The notes: generated from the sequence alone by a model not told the origin. A stretch of 34,844 nt of DNA from Sediminibacterium sp. (GCA_023263235.1 JALQXE010000121.1:1-34844), one strand, 5' to 3'; shown: positions 25,117 through 33,966, numbered from the stretch's first letter. Made by a program: numbers and translations.

Positions 25117-25449
25117 ATATTCAGTCTCGTCAAATCCGAGTGCAAGTATTTTTCCATTTTCTTCAATGAGCGGCCTACGAATAATTGAAGTTTTTTCCAT
25201 CATTAAAGCAATTGCTGCTTTTTGAGTGGTAATTTTTTCTTGAACCTCTTTTGGCAGTTGTCGCCAGGTGGCTCCTTTTTTATTAATCAGTGCTTCCCAT
25301 CCAATTTCTTTACTCCAAGCTGTAAGTTTAGCGGTAGTAATTCCTAATTTTTTATAATCATGGAATTCAAAAGTTACTTTATTTGCTTTCAACCAATCTA
25401 AAGCCTTTTTTACTGTATTGCAATTGGGTATAGCGTAAACCGTTTTCAT
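25099..25449 (-). CDS. ArsC/Spx-family protein, YffB-like
   Basis: A 116-residue protein matching E. coli YffB along its whole length: VYAIPNCNTVKKALDWL, FEFHDYKK, IGWEALINKKGATWRQLP, ALMMEKTSIIRRPLIE and ILALGFDETEY. The fold is that of arsenate reductase ArsC and the regulator Spx. Only one cysteine (Cys10) stands at the active-site start, so it is neither the CxxC Spx form nor a proven arsenate reductase. RRP (near residue 93) is the ArsC-family arginine/proline motif. YffB is thought to be a glutathione- or thiol-dependent reductase, but its substrate is unknown. It is 20 bases downstream of the next gene on the same strand, so co-transcribed. Confidence 0.85.
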   Translation of the reverse strand: MKTVYAIPNCNTVKKALDWLKANKVTFEFHDYKKLGITTAKLTAWSKEIGWEALINKKGATWRQLPKEVQEKITTQKAAIALMMEKTSIIRRPLIEENGKILALGFDETEYKKALK

Positions 25450-25470
25450 TTTATTAATTTCTATTGTTTA

Positions 25471-25986
25471 TTATTTTATATATTTTTTGCCTAACCAGCT
25501 TTCGCTTATAGGTTGCATCCATTTTTTTTCCATTTCAAATTTGTTGGCAACAAGGTTGTTAAAATAGAGTGTTTCTTTTTGTAGTAAATTATTTTCTAGT
25601 GCATATGCTACCTGTGCCATAGGTATGGTTTGCACTTTGCCCTTTACCCAAAAAGCCAATAGTTCTCTGTTAAACATTTGAACGCCAGTCATTTTTTCAA
25701 TGTCTTTTATTATATGCACGGAACTGTCAGTGCTACAACCTCCAACGGTGGTATATGATTCGTCCGCCATTAAAATAATAAATTGACCATATAAGGCCGT
25801 AGCAAAACCTTTTACTGGAGCCCCATGACTTTTCCATCCCTCAATAAAATTTTCAAGTAGTTCTTCAATTTTAAATAATTCACCCATGGTAAATGACCTG
25901 TTACTTTGATAAATCCAGAGTTTGGATTGTGGATGAAAATTGGCAGGCAATATAGTTGTCAAGTCAACGGTTGAGTCGTTTTTCAT
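25471..25986 (-). CDS. Conserved Bacteroidota protein (often mislabelled ABC transporter ATPase)
   Basis: A 171-residue soluble protein with no signal and no membrane segment. It matches, from memory, a family found across Bacteroidota with motifs KLWIYQSNRSFT, FIEGWKSHGAPVKG, FIILMADESYTTVGGCSTDSSVHII, and YFNNLVANKFEME plus ESW near the end. Entries are sometimes named 'ABC transporter ATPase', but there is no Walker A, Walker B or signature motif, so that name is not supported. The conserved DES...GGCSxDSS segment with a Cys suggests a binding or catalytic site. The partner YffB-like gene 20 bases downstream hints at a thiol-related role; function unknown. Confidence 0.75.
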   Translation of the reverse strand: MKNDSTVDLTTILPANFHPQSKLWIYQSNRSFTMGELFKIEELLENFIEGWKSHGAPVKGFATALYGQFIILMADESYTTVGGCSTDSSVHIIKDIEKMTGVQMFNRELLAFWVKGKVQTIPMAQVAYALENNLLQKETLYFNNLVANKFEMEKKWMQPISESWLGKKYIK

Positions 25987-26059
25987 AATTAAGCTTTATT
26001 TTTCTCTTTAAATATCTAAGTGATATGACACTATAAGATTAAATTTTTTACAATTTGAA

Positions 26060-26839
26060 CTATTGAATTGCTTTGGCAATAATTTCAGCAATATCTAAAA
26101 CTTCGGTATTCGCTACTTGGTCTCTATTTTTAATACCATCGGTCATCATGGTGTTACAAAATGGGCAGGCACTTGCTACAAAATCTGCTTTGGTTTCAAT
26201 GGCTTCATCGGCACGTTCAGTATTTATTCTTTTTTCACCTTTTTCCTCTTCCTTAAACATTTGAGCACCACCAGCACCACAACAAAGCCCTTTGGATTTG
26301 CAACGTTTCATTTCCCTTAATTCCATATCCAAGCTTTCCAATACTTTTCGAGGTGCCTCATAAATTTCGTTAGCTCTGCCTAAATAGCAGCTGTCATGGT
26401 AAGTTATTGACTTCCCTTTCCATTCATTACTATCGGTAAATTTAATTTTTCCTTGCTCAATTAATTCCTGTAGGAATGTGGTATGGTGAATCACATCATA
26501 GTTACCACCTAATACAGGGTATTCGTTTTTTAAAGTATTAAAACAATGTGGACAGGTGGTGACAATTTTTTTAATCTCATACCCATTTAAAACTTGAATA
26601 TTTTGGTATGCCATCATCTGAAACATGAATTCATTGCCAGCCCTTCTTGCGGGATCCCCCGTACAAGCCTCTTCCTTTCCTAATATGGCATATTTAACAC
26701 CTGCTTTGTCGAGTATAGTAGCAAAGGCTGTTGTAATTTTTTGTGCTCTTTGATCAAAACTGCCTGCACAACCTACCCAAAATAAAACTTCTGGTTGTTC
26801 CCCTCTTGCCATAAACTCGGCCATTGTAGATACTTTCAT
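26060..26839 (-). CDS. CCG-domain Fe-S protein (HdrB/GlpC/LldE-like subunit)
   Basis: I start it at 26839 (MKVSTMAEFMARGEQPEVLFWVGCAGSFDQRA, 259 residues); the ATG at 26878 overlaps the upstream gene by 16 bases and adds 13 residues. It holds two cysteine-rich CCG motifs: FWVGCAGS with TTCPHCFNTLKNEYP, and SCYLGR with CKSKGLCCGAGGAQMF and SACPFCNTMMTD. These build the non-cubane 4Fe-4S clusters of heterodisulfide-reductase-type proteins. It is one half of a split HdrD/GlpC-like unit with the membrane ferredoxin gene just upstream. Such pairs pass electrons between a soluble dehydrogenase and the quinone pool. The substrate is not evident. Confidence 0.82.
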   Translation of the reverse strand: MKVSTMAEFMARGEQPEVLFWVGCAGSFDQRAQKITTAFATILDKAGVKYAILGKEEACTGDPARRAGNEFMFQMMAYQNIQVLNGYEIKKIVTTCPHCFNTLKNEYPVLGGNYDVIHHTTFLQELIEQGKIKFTDSNEWKGKSITYHDSCYLGRANEIYEAPRKVLESLDMELREMKRCKSKGLCCGAGGAQMFKEEEKGEKRINTERADEAIETKADFVASACPFCNTMMTDGIKNRDQVANTEVLDIAEIIAKAIQ

Positions 26840-26862
26840 ATGGTATAATTTTAGATCCTTAT

Positions 26863-28134
26863 TTATTGTTTTGTCCAAGCGTCTCTGTCATCTGGCGCAA
26901 ATTTCCAAGGCGCAAAATTGTTTTCGATATTGCTAAACATGCCATTCCACTCGGCAGGCGCATTGCTTTCTTCCATTATCAAGGATCTTCTTAACTCCAT
27001 GATAATATCTAGTGGTGAAATACTTACAGGACATTCTTCCACGCAAGCGTTACAAGTTGTACAAGCCCTTAATTCTTCAACGCTTATATAATCATGTAAA
27101 AGAGATTTCCCATCATCAATGAAACTTTTATTGGTGTCCATATTATTACCTACTTCTTCCAATCTATCTCTTGTTGCCATCATTATTTTTCTGGGACTTA
27201 GTAGTTTCCCTGTACTATTCGCTGGACAGGCTGTAGTACATCTTCCACATTCCGTACAACTATATGCATCCATTAAATTTTTCCAACTTAAGTCCATTAC
27301 ATCTTTGGCTCCAAATTTTTCAGGTGCAATAGCGTTAGTGGGTGCCAATTCTGGTTGCATAGCATACAATACTTCATTTTGAATAGAGGGCATATTGTGC
27401 ATTTGGCCTTTTGGCGTTAGCTGAGCATAATAGGCGTTTGGGAATGCCAATATAATATGCAAATGCTTTGAATAGGGTAGATAGTTCATGAAAGCATAAA
27501 TACCTAAAATATGTAACCACCAAGCACCATGTTCAATCAAGCTGGTTGTTGACGTATCTAAATTGGTAAATAAAGGTTTTAAAAAGGATGAAACTAGATA
27601 ATCTGCTTCTGCATCAGCAGCATTCATGGTTAAGAATAAACCCATTAATATAACTTCAATTATCAAGATTAAATTCGCATCTGATTTTGGCCAACCAGTT
27701 AAATCATTGTGTATAAATCTTTTTAGTTTTATCACATTTCTTCTAGTAAAAAATATCACGCAGGCAACCAATACCAATAGTGCTAAAATTTCAAAACAAT
27801 TTATTAATAAGTTGTAAAAATCGCCTAGGTATGGTTTGAATATGCGATGTGTGCCTGCAATGCCATCAACAATTATTTCTAGCAGTTCAATATTAATGAT
27901 GACGAATCCTACGTAAACAAACAAATGTAAAATGGCAACCAATGGATTGCGAAACATCTTTTTTTGTCCAAAGGCGAGTAGTAAAACATTTTGCCAACGT
28001 TTTGCTTTTTGATCGTTTATTTGAAACGGTTTTCCTAGATGAATGTTTCTTCCAATCTTACCTAATTTTTTAAAGAAAACAAAAAAGGCAATAAATGTGA
28101 TTGCGGTAAAAAGGATGCCTGCTACATATGCCAT
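26863..28134 (-). CDS. Membrane-anchored 4Fe-4S ferredoxin / Fe-S oxidoreductase (HdrC/DsrK-like)
   Basis: A 423-residue protein with several membrane helices in the first ~230 residues, including a NarI-like segment (LHLFVYVGFVIINIELLE, 69-86) with histidines that may hold haem b. The cytoplasmic C-terminal part carries two 4Fe-4S motifs: Cys293, 296, 299 and 303 in CTECGRCTTACP, and Cys358, 361, 364 and 368 in CTTCNACVEECP. With the CCG protein immediately downstream it forms a probable quinone-linked electron transfer module. A TAAATTTG -7 element lies upstream. No ETF or dehydrogenase partner is next to it. Confidence 0.82.
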   Translation of the reverse strand: MAYVAGILFTAITFIAFFVFFKKLGKIGRNIHLGKPFQINDQKAKRWQNVLLLAFGQKKMFRNPLVAILHLFVYVGFVIINIELLEIIVDGIAGTHRIFKPYLGDFYNLLINCFEILALLVLVACVIFFTRRNVIKLKRFIHNDLTGWPKSDANLILIIEVILMGLFLTMNAADAEADYLVSSFLKPLFTNLDTSTTSLIEHGAWWLHILGIYAFMNYLPYSKHLHIILAFPNAYYAQLTPKGQMHNMPSIQNEVLYAMQPELAPTNAIAPEKFGAKDVMDLSWKNLMDAYSCTECGRCTTACPANSTGKLLSPRKIMMATRDRLEEVGNNMDTNKSFIDDGKSLLHDYISVEELRACTTCNACVEECPVSISPLDIIMELRRSLIMEESNAPAEWNGMFSNIENNFAPWKFAPDDRDAWTKQ

Positions 28135-28167
28135 AACAATGTTTTAAAAGTATTTGTAGGATACCCA

Positions 28168-28175
28168 CAAATTTA
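28168..28175 (-). promoter_or_regulatory. Probable -7 element of the Fe-S gene pair
   Basis: The minus strand reads TAAATTTG here, identical to the -7 elements of the his and trp promoters, 34 bases before the start at 28134. No TTG stands at the expected distance. The remainder of this 163-base divergent gap shows TTTG at 28251 and TAAATTG at 28271 facing the phosphoglucomutase gene, a weaker match with a 16-nt spacer. Confidence 0.42.
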
Positions 28176-28297
28176 GCTTGTTTTCGGCTCTTTTTTACTT
28201 GGAATTATTTAATTTGCTGCCATGAGAGCACATTTATTAAAATTGTTGCTTTTGGCTTGTGGATGGCCGTTAAATTGAACTATAAAATCGAAAGAAA

Positions 28298-30025
28298 ATG
28301 AGCACAAATATCGATCAAAAAGTAGCTACTTGGCTAGCTGGAAATTATGATGAAACAACCAAAAATATTATTCGAGAATTACAAGCAAGCCAACCTAGTG
28401 AATTAGAAGAATCTTTCTATAAAAATTTAGAGTTTGGCACAGGAGGCCTAAGAGGCATAATGGGGGTTGGCACCAATCGAATAAATAAATATACTATTGG
28501 TATGGCAACGCAAGGTTTTGCGAATTATTTATTAAAAACTTATCCTGGTGAAAAAGTAAGTGTTGCCATTGGGCATGATAGTAGAAATAATTCACGTTTT
28601 TTTGCGGAAACGACTGCAGCTGTTTTTGCTGCAAATGGATTTACTGTTTATCTGTTTGAAACCTTAAGGCCAACTCCAGAGTTAAGTTTTGCTATAAGAC
28701 ATCTTGCATGTAAAGCCGGTGTGGTTTGTACAGCTTCCCATAATCCCAAAGAATACAACGGATATAAAGCCTATTGGAATGACGGTGGTCAATTAGTGCC
28801 ACCTCATGATAAAAATGTTATTACTGAAGTGGAAGCCATACAATCGGTGGATGAAGTAAAATGGACTGGTGGTGAATCCAATATTATTTTATTAGGAAAA
28901 GATATGGACCAGGCATATATTAAGATGGTAAAGGGCCTGAGTGTATATCCTGAAATTATTGAAACGCAAAAGGATTTAAAAATTGTATATACTCCTATTC
29001 ATGGAACAGGTATCACTATGGTACCCGATGTTTTATCCGCATTTGGATTTACCAATGTACATGTAGTTGAAGAGCAATCCACTCCCGACGGAAATTTCCC
29101 TACGGTAGCTTATCCAAATCCTGAGGAAAGTGAAACTATGAGTATTGGATTGGCAAAAGCCAAGGCCATGGATGCAGATATACTATTGGGAACCGATCCC
29201 GATGCTGACCGGGTGGGTGTTGGTGTGAAAAATCATAAAGGGGAGTGGGTTTTAATGAATGGTAATCAAACCGCAGTTTTGGCATTTGCATATATGATGG
29301 AAGCGCGAAGCGCTAAAGGGATTGCAAAACCCAATGATATGGTAATTACCACCATTGTTACTACCGAAATGATTAATGAAGTAGCTAAGCAGAATAATGT
29401 AAATTGTTATAATGTACTTACTGGGTTTAAATGGATTGCAGAATTGATAAAAGAAAAAGAAGGTCAAGAGAATTATGTAATTGGAGGAGAGGAAAGTTTT
29501 GGTTTAATGATTGGTGATCAAATTAGAGATAAGGATGCTGTAAGCGCTGTTGCGTTACTTTGTGAAATGGCTGCTTATGAAAAAAGTAAAGGCAGAACCT
29601 TATTTGATAAAATGATTGAATTATATGTTCAATATGGATTCTATTACGAGACTTTAATTAGTATTACTAAAAAAGGAATGAATGGGCAACAAGAAATTGC
29701 TGCTATGATGGAAGGTTATAGACAATCTCCACCTGCTAGCATTCATGGTGTTAAAGTAGCTACCATGTTGGACTATGAGTTGCAAAAAGGCACCAATTTA
29801 TTAACTGGAGCAACCTGGAAAATAAATTTACCTAAAAGCAATGTATTACAATTTATAACCGAAGATGGTAGTAAAATTTCAGCTAGACCAAGTGGAACGG
29901 AGCCTAAAATTAAATTCTATTTTAGTGTAAATACAAAATTGAACAATGCTAGCGAGTTTGATGAAAAGTATGCTACATTACAAAATAAAATAAATGGCAT
30001 TATTGGAGACATGCAATTAAACTAA
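28298..30025 (+). CDS. Phosphoglucomutase / phosphomannomutase (phosphohexomutase family)
   Basis: A 575-residue alpha-D-phosphohexomutase with all four active-site loops: TASHNPKEYNGYK with phosphoserine Ser147, the metal loop GTDPDADRVGV (Asp300, 302, 304), the sugar loop GGEESFG (396-402), and SARPSGTEPKIKFY near the end. The length and the GGEESFG loop fit the PGM2-like subgroup, which interconverts glucose 1- and 6-phosphate and may also act on pentose phosphates. It starts a two-gene unit with pcm, eight bases apart, and is divergent from the Fe-S pair. Confidence 0.92.
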   Translation: MSTNIDQKVATWLAGNYDETTKNIIRELQASQPSELEESFYKNLEFGTGGLRGIMGVGTNRINKYTIGMATQGFANYLLKTYPGEKVSVAIGHDSRNNSRFFAETTAAVFAANGFTVYLFETLRPTPELSFAIRHLACKAGVVCTASHNPKEYNGYKAYWNDGGQLVPPHDKNVITEVEAIQSVDEVKWTGGESNIILLGKDMDQAYIKMVKGLSVYPEIIETQKDLKIVYTPIHGTGITMVPDVLSAFGFTNVHVVEEQSTPDGNFPTVAYPNPEESETMSIGLAKAKAMDADILLGTDPDADRVGVGVKNHKGEWVLMNGNQTAVLAFAYMMEARSAKGIAKPNDMVITTIVTTEMINEVAKQNNVNCYNVLTGFKWIAELIKEKEGQENYVIGGEESFGLMIGDQIRDKDAVSAVALLCEMAAYEKSKGRTLFDKMIELYVQYGFYYETLISITKKGMNGQQEIAAMMEGYRQSPPASIHGVKVATMLDYELQKGTNLLTGATWKINLPKSNVLQFITEDGSKISARPSGTEPKIKFYFSVNTKLNNASEFDEKYATLQNKINGIIGDMQLN

Positions 30026-30033
30026 TTAACTAA

Positions 30034-30702
30034 ATGCGTATATCAGAGGACGGTTATTTACATAAAGGGTTAAGAAAGCAGTTAGTTGCTCAACTTAAGG
30101 GAAAAGGCATAACGGATGAAAGCGTTTTAAATGCAATTGACTTAATTCCAAGACATTATTTTTTAGATAATGCTTTTGCTAAAATTGCCTATGAGGATAG
30201 AGCTTTTCCAATTGATGCAGACCAAACAATATCTCAACCATACACTGTAGCTTTTCAATCTCAATTATTGAAGATAAAAAAAGGAGACAAGGTATTGGAA
30301 ATTGGAACTGGTAGCATGTATCAAACTGCAATACTTGCAGCTTTGGGTGCGAATGTTTATACGATTGAGCGACAAAAAGCACTTTTTGATAAAACCAAAG
30401 AATTCAAAAAAGTGTTTGGCGATACTTTTCCCAATGTACATTTTTCGTATGGAGATGGCTTTGAAGGTTTGCCTGAATTCGCGCCATTTGATAAAATTAT
30501 TATTACAGCTGCGGCACCTAAAGTTCCTGAAAAGTTATGGGCGCAATTAAGGGTGAGGGGTATAATGGTAATTCCCGTGGACGAATCCGAAACGGCACAA
30601 AGAATGTTAAGACTTACCAAGAAAAAAGATGGACTTGCGAAAAAAGAATCCTTTGAGGAGTTTTCTTTCGTGCCTATGTTGCAAGGAAAGAGCCAAAGCT
30701 AG
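30034..30702 (+). CDS. pcm: Protein-L-isoaspartate O-methyltransferase
   Basis: A 222-residue class I methyltransferase that repairs isoaspartyl residues in damaged proteins using S-adenosylmethionine. RHYFLDNAFAKIAYEDRAFPI, QTISQPYTVAFQSQLL (64-79), VLEIGTGSMYQTAIL (87-101) and FDKIIITAAAPKVPEKL are the family blocks. Motif I usually reads GTGSGYQ; here Met replaces the second Gly, which I take as a lineage variant. The C-terminal LRLTKKKDG and EEFSFVPM match the family. Its stop codon lies in the stem of a terminator-like hairpin. Confidence 0.93.
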   Translation: MRISEDGYLHKGLRKQLVAQLKGKGITDESVLNAIDLIPRHYFLDNAFAKIAYEDRAFPIDADQTISQPYTVAFQSQLLKIKKGDKVLEIGTGSMYQTAILAALGANVYTIERQKALFDKTKEFKKVFGDTFPNVHFSYGDGFEGLPEFAPFDKIIITAAAPKVPEKLWAQLRVRGIMVIPVDESETAQRMLRLTKKKDGLAKKESFEEFSFVPMLQGKSQS

Positions 30703-30728
30703 TCTTTGTAATTTGACTAGTTTGGCTC
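30690..30728. terminator. Hairpin terminator after pcm
   Basis: GAGCCAAAGCTAGTC (30690-30704) pairs with GACTAGTTTGGCTC (30715-30728), 14 pairs with one bulged G, across a 10-base loop. It includes the pcm stop codon (30700-30702). The T-tract on the plus side is poor (TTCATATTTTTA), so it may act as an RNA-stabilising 3' end as well as a terminator between two convergent genes. Confidence 0.6.
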
Positions 30729-30752
30729 TTCATATTTTTATAATCTTATAGT

Positions 30753-33356
30753 TTATTGAGGCATTTGATCCATTCCACCACCGCCTTCATCGCCCTTGGT
30801 ACTTTTTCTTCTTAATAAGTTTACATCAAACTTACCAAATCGGTAACTAAAGTTGATTCTGAAAAATTGCTGGTCTCTTATTCGAGTAACCGTTTGAGTA
30901 AAGTATTGACTTTGTGAGAATGTTTTGTTTACTCTAGTTTTGAATACGTCATTTACATTAAAAGATAAACTTGCGGTTCTGCCACCACTTAAAGTCCAAT
31001 CTTTCTTAATAGCCATATCAAAATCGTAGTTAGGGAAGTTATAACCTTGTGCAGTTGACTGTGGTCCACCAAATCCACCACCTGGACCACCGCCCATACC
31101 ACCACGTCCACCGCCGCCGCCTGCACTATTTCCTCCTGGAGGTAAAATGGTTTTTGCTTGGTATTGTCCGCTAAATTGGTACGAAAATCCCTTTGGTAAT
31201 TTTATAGTGTTATTAATTTTACTAAACCAGCTTGTTAAATCATTGTTTACGTTCTGTCCAGGAATGGTTGCATTAATGGCTGACTTAAATAAGTTAAAAC
31301 TAATATTCATATCCCACCATTTAGTGATGGCAGTTTTATTACTCAACTCTAAACCATAAACCGTTGCAGTATTCGCATTAATGGTAGAACTAAAATAGGC
31401 GCTATCTAAATTTGCACTTGCTCTATTAATATCGCGATATACATAACTTGTAATTAAGTCCGTGCTGTATTTATAATAAGCGGTTGCCAAGAAATTAGAT
31501 CCTTTTGCGTAAGCATTATTATAGGCAACTTCAAAAGAATGCGTAAACTGAGGTTTTAAACCAGGATTACCCACTGAAATATTTTGAGGGTCGCTGTAGT
31601 CAGGGAAAGGTAATAATTGAAAAAAGTTAGGTGGGTTTATACGCTTAGAATAATTGATTTGAATATCTTGTTTATCATCCACCTTGTAATTAATAAAGGC
31701 ACTTGGAAAAAGCGTAATTGGATAGCTTACGCTAAATGGAAGCGAATCCTTACCCAATTTGTTTAAAATATTTCCATTATAAGATCGGCTTTCTGCTCTT
31801 AAACCCAATTGAAAACTCCAATTATTCTTTTTCATATTCAAATTTGAATAGGCAGCATAAACGGTTTCTTCATATTGGTATTGGCTACTAATGGCGTTGA
31901 TTAAAACCTCATTTCTAAATTGATCTCTTTTATTGTATTCTGAACGATCATTTACGCGCACACCGGTTTCAAACTTTACATCATTTTTAAACTCGCGGGC
32001 ATAATCAATATTAAAGGCATAATTTTTATTGTTCCCTTTACCCATGCTTCTTTGATTTAAAATAGAAGAGTTAATCAAAGACCAGTTTTCATTGTCTGCT
32101 TGGTTAAAGTTAAAGTCGGTAGACAACTCGTGTCCTTTTTCTTCAAATAAATGTTTGTAACTTAATTGAGCCCCTTTATTAAAAAAGTTGAATTTAGAAT
32201 TGTTAATTAATGCATAGTTTGACGCATTGCTATTGAAAATAGAATCTATTATTTGTATACCATTAGATCCCATTTCGCCTTGTGCAATATTACCATATAA
32301 AGAAAAAGTATTTCTATTGTCTGCTATATAATCAATACCAGCTCTATAAAAATTAAATGAGCCATTGCCCGTGCTATTATTAATGGTTTGAATACTAGTA
32401 GGAATGTTGCTTCCTAATATTTCGCGAATATTCGTAGAAGTTCCAATGGTTTTACGCCCATTTACATTGGCGTTTAATGAAAAGTTGAATTTATTATCTC
32501 TAATGTTTAAATCACCACCTCCATTGAATTTTCCACGCATATCTATACCCGATCGAATACCACCATTGTATCCATTTTTCCTGTTCTTTTTCAAGACGAT
32601 ATTTAAAATACCTGCGTTGCCTCCAGTGGCATCATATTTAGCAGAAGGATTGGTAATAATTTCTACTTTTTCAATAATGTCTGCAGGGATTTGATCCATT
32701 GTTAAAGTAGTAGGCCTGTTGTCAATTAATAAAACTGGCGTAGCATTTCTCAATGTTACGTTTCCATCAATATCAACATTTAAATTAGGAATGTTCTTCA
32801 TAACCTCAACAGCTGTTTGACCTTGGCTAGTTAAATTCTTTTCAACATTAAAAATTTTACGATCAATACCCATCTCAAATTGCGGCTTTGCGGAACTGCT
32901 GACCGTTACCGACTTTAGTTCGTTTACATCTTCGTCTATTTTAATATTCCCCAAATCCTTATCCACCATAGCCAACATATCTTGCATGTTTTGACCAGCA
33001 CCTGGCTTCAAATTAAAACTAATTTGTTTTTCTAGTTTTTTGTAACCAACACCAGTAATGATGAGCTTAAAGGTGCCCATTACTGAAAGATTCTCAAAAT
33101 TAAAATCGCCGTTGGAGGCACTTAACATGGTACCCAAAATAACTTCTGAACTCTTCTTAGTTGCAGGATCAAATTTGCTGCCTTTTAATTGAATGGTTAT
33201 GCCCTCAATGCCCTTTTTATTAGCATCAACAACTTTACCGTAAAAACGACCCATATTCGCTCCTGCACCTGCGCCTCTCGCCCCAGCAGTTGGATATTGG
33301 GCATAGCTTGTTAACTGTGTTAAAATAGCCAATAAGAAAATGTATATGTATTTCAT
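30753..33356 (-). CDS. TonB-dependent receptor-like outer membrane beta-barrel protein
   Basis: An 867-residue outer-membrane protein. MKYIYIFLLAILTQLTSYAQ is the signal peptide. Residues ~36-115 are a carboxypeptidase-regulatory-like domain (FYGKVVDANKKGIEGITIQL). A TonB plug follows (~145-255: VLLIDNRPTTLTMDQIPADIIEKVEIITNPSAKYDATGG). The remainder is an OMP_b-brl_3-type barrel ending QQFFRINFSYRFGKFDVNLLRR. Near residue 745 a run of about 24 residues is mostly Gly, between barrel strands and probably in a surface loop; the C-terminal tail is again Gly/Met-rich (GDEGGGGMDQMPQ) after the last strand. The transported ligand cannot be told, and no SusD gene is adjacent, so a polysaccharide-utilisation role is not supported. 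Confidence 0.88.
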   Translation of the reverse strand: MKYIYIFLLAILTQLTSYAQYPTAGARGAGAGANMGRFYGKVVDANKKGIEGITIQLKGSKFDPATKKSSEVILGTMLSASNGDFNFENLSVMGTFKLIITGVGYKKLEKQISFNLKPGAGQNMQDMLAMVDKDLGNIKIDEDVNELKSVTVSSSAKPQFEMGIDRKIFNVEKNLTSQGQTAVEVMKNIPNLNVDIDGNVTLRNATPVLLIDNRPTTLTMDQIPADIIEKVEIITNPSAKYDATGGNAGILNIVLKKNRKNGYNGGIRSGIDMRGKFNGGGDLNIRDNKFNFSLNANVNGRKTIGTSTNIREILGSNIPTSIQTINNSTGNGSFNFYRAGIDYIADNRNTFSLYGNIAQGEMGSNGIQIIDSIFNSNASNYALINNSKFNFFNKGAQLSYKHLFEEKGHELSTDFNFNQADNENWSLINSSILNQRSMGKGNNKNYAFNIDYAREFKNDVKFETGVRVNDRSEYNKRDQFRNEVLINAISSQYQYEETVYAAYSNLNMKKNNWSFQLGLRAESRSYNGNILNKLGKDSLPFSVSYPITLFPSAFINYKVDDKQDIQINYSKRINPPNFFQLLPFPDYSDPQNISVGNPGLKPQFTHSFEVAYNNAYAKGSNFLATAYYKYSTDLITSYVYRDINRASANLDSAYFSSTINANTATVYGLELSNKTAITKWWDMNISFNLFKSAINATIPGQNVNNDLTSWFSKINNTIKLPKGFSYQFSGQYQAKTILPPGGNSAGGGGGRGGMGGGPGGGFGGPQSTAQGYNFPNYDFDMAIKKDWTLSGGRTASLSFNVNDVFKTRVNKTFSQSQYFTQTVTRIRDQQFFRINFSYRFGKFDVNLLRRKSTKGDEGGGGMDQMPQ

Positions 33357-33409
33357 AATTATTTAGATATGTATTTGATTCCCTAGTTTAAGGGAACTGC
33401 AAATATCCA

Positions 33410-33444
33410 TTATATAATCCAGCGTTGGTAATTGGATTATATAA
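33410..33444. repeat. 11-bp inverted repeat upstream of the TonB-type gene
   Basis: TTATATAATCC (33410-33420) and GGATTATATAA (33434-33444) are perfect inverted copies separated by 13 bases, in the 95-base gap before the outer-membrane protein gene. There is no T-tract, so it is not an intrinsic terminator; an operator for a dimeric regulator is the more natural reading. A second, weaker palindrome (TTCCCT/AGGGAA) lies at about 33379-33396. Confidence 0.4.
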
Positions 33445-33451
33445 ACGGTAA

Positions 33452-33949
33452 TTAAACGTTGTGAGTTAGTATAACTATAAGGATGCCCCAAGCCAAACCA
33501 ATGGAAAAAGCAATAAAACGGAATTTCCTTGTCCATTTGAATAATGCAGCTGCCATTATAGAGCCCCATTTTGAGCTTAAGTTTAGAGAAAAGTCATTTT
33601 TTGTTTTATTAACCATTTGTTGAATAAGAGAAGGAAAAATTTCCCGTAATTCTTCAACAAAAACAGCCTTTAGCTGTACAATTGTTTTTTCCCCAATAAA
33701 CATAGAAATCATGGGCATTTTTTGAGAAAGTTTATGGGTGAAAAACTCATTTAATTGCAAATCAATTGCAGGCAAAATGGCTTCAAATTGTTGAGCACTA
33801 TTTTCTTTGTTTACAATTTTTTCAATGTCTATCTTTTGCAAAAGATTTAGAATCCCTGCATTGTTTGGCCAAAAAATAAGTTTTACAAATAACCATGCAA
33901 TAAACCATGCAAGTATCGCTGTCATTAATGGAATGATGATTAAACTCAT
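33452..33949 (-). CDS. Small membrane protein, DUF445-like
   Basis: I start at the ATG at 33949 (MSLIIIPLMTAILAWFIAWL, 165 residues). A longer frame back to a TTG at 33982 would begin inside the tRNA terminator and is rejected. One membrane helix is at the N-terminus and one at the C-terminus (FIAFSIGLAWGILIVILTHNV), with an amphipathic helical middle rich in Gln, Glu and Lys. The segment AWLFVKLIFWP resembles the start of DUF445 (YheB) membrane proteins, as does the terminal Gly-spaced helix, but the match is by eye only. Function unknown. It may be read through from the tRNA-His gene only if that terminator leaks. Confidence 0.6.
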   Translation of the reverse strand: MSLIIIPLMTAILAWFIAWLFVKLIFWPNNAGILNLLQKIDIEKIVNKENSAQQFEAILPAIDLQLNEFFTHKLSQKMPMISMFIGEKTIVQLKAVFVEELREIFPSLIQQMVNKTKNDFSLNLSSKWGSIMAAALFKWTRKFRFIAFSIGLAWGILIVILTHNV

Positions 33950-33966
33950 TGATATTCTTTTTAAGA

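Noticed and set aside
28222..28278. Short frame MRAHLLKLLLLACGWPLN before the phosphoglucomutase gene, Leu-rich like a leucine leader peptide
   Set aside because: No terminator or competing hairpin follows, and the downstream gene is not an amino-acid biosynthesis gene; chance frame.
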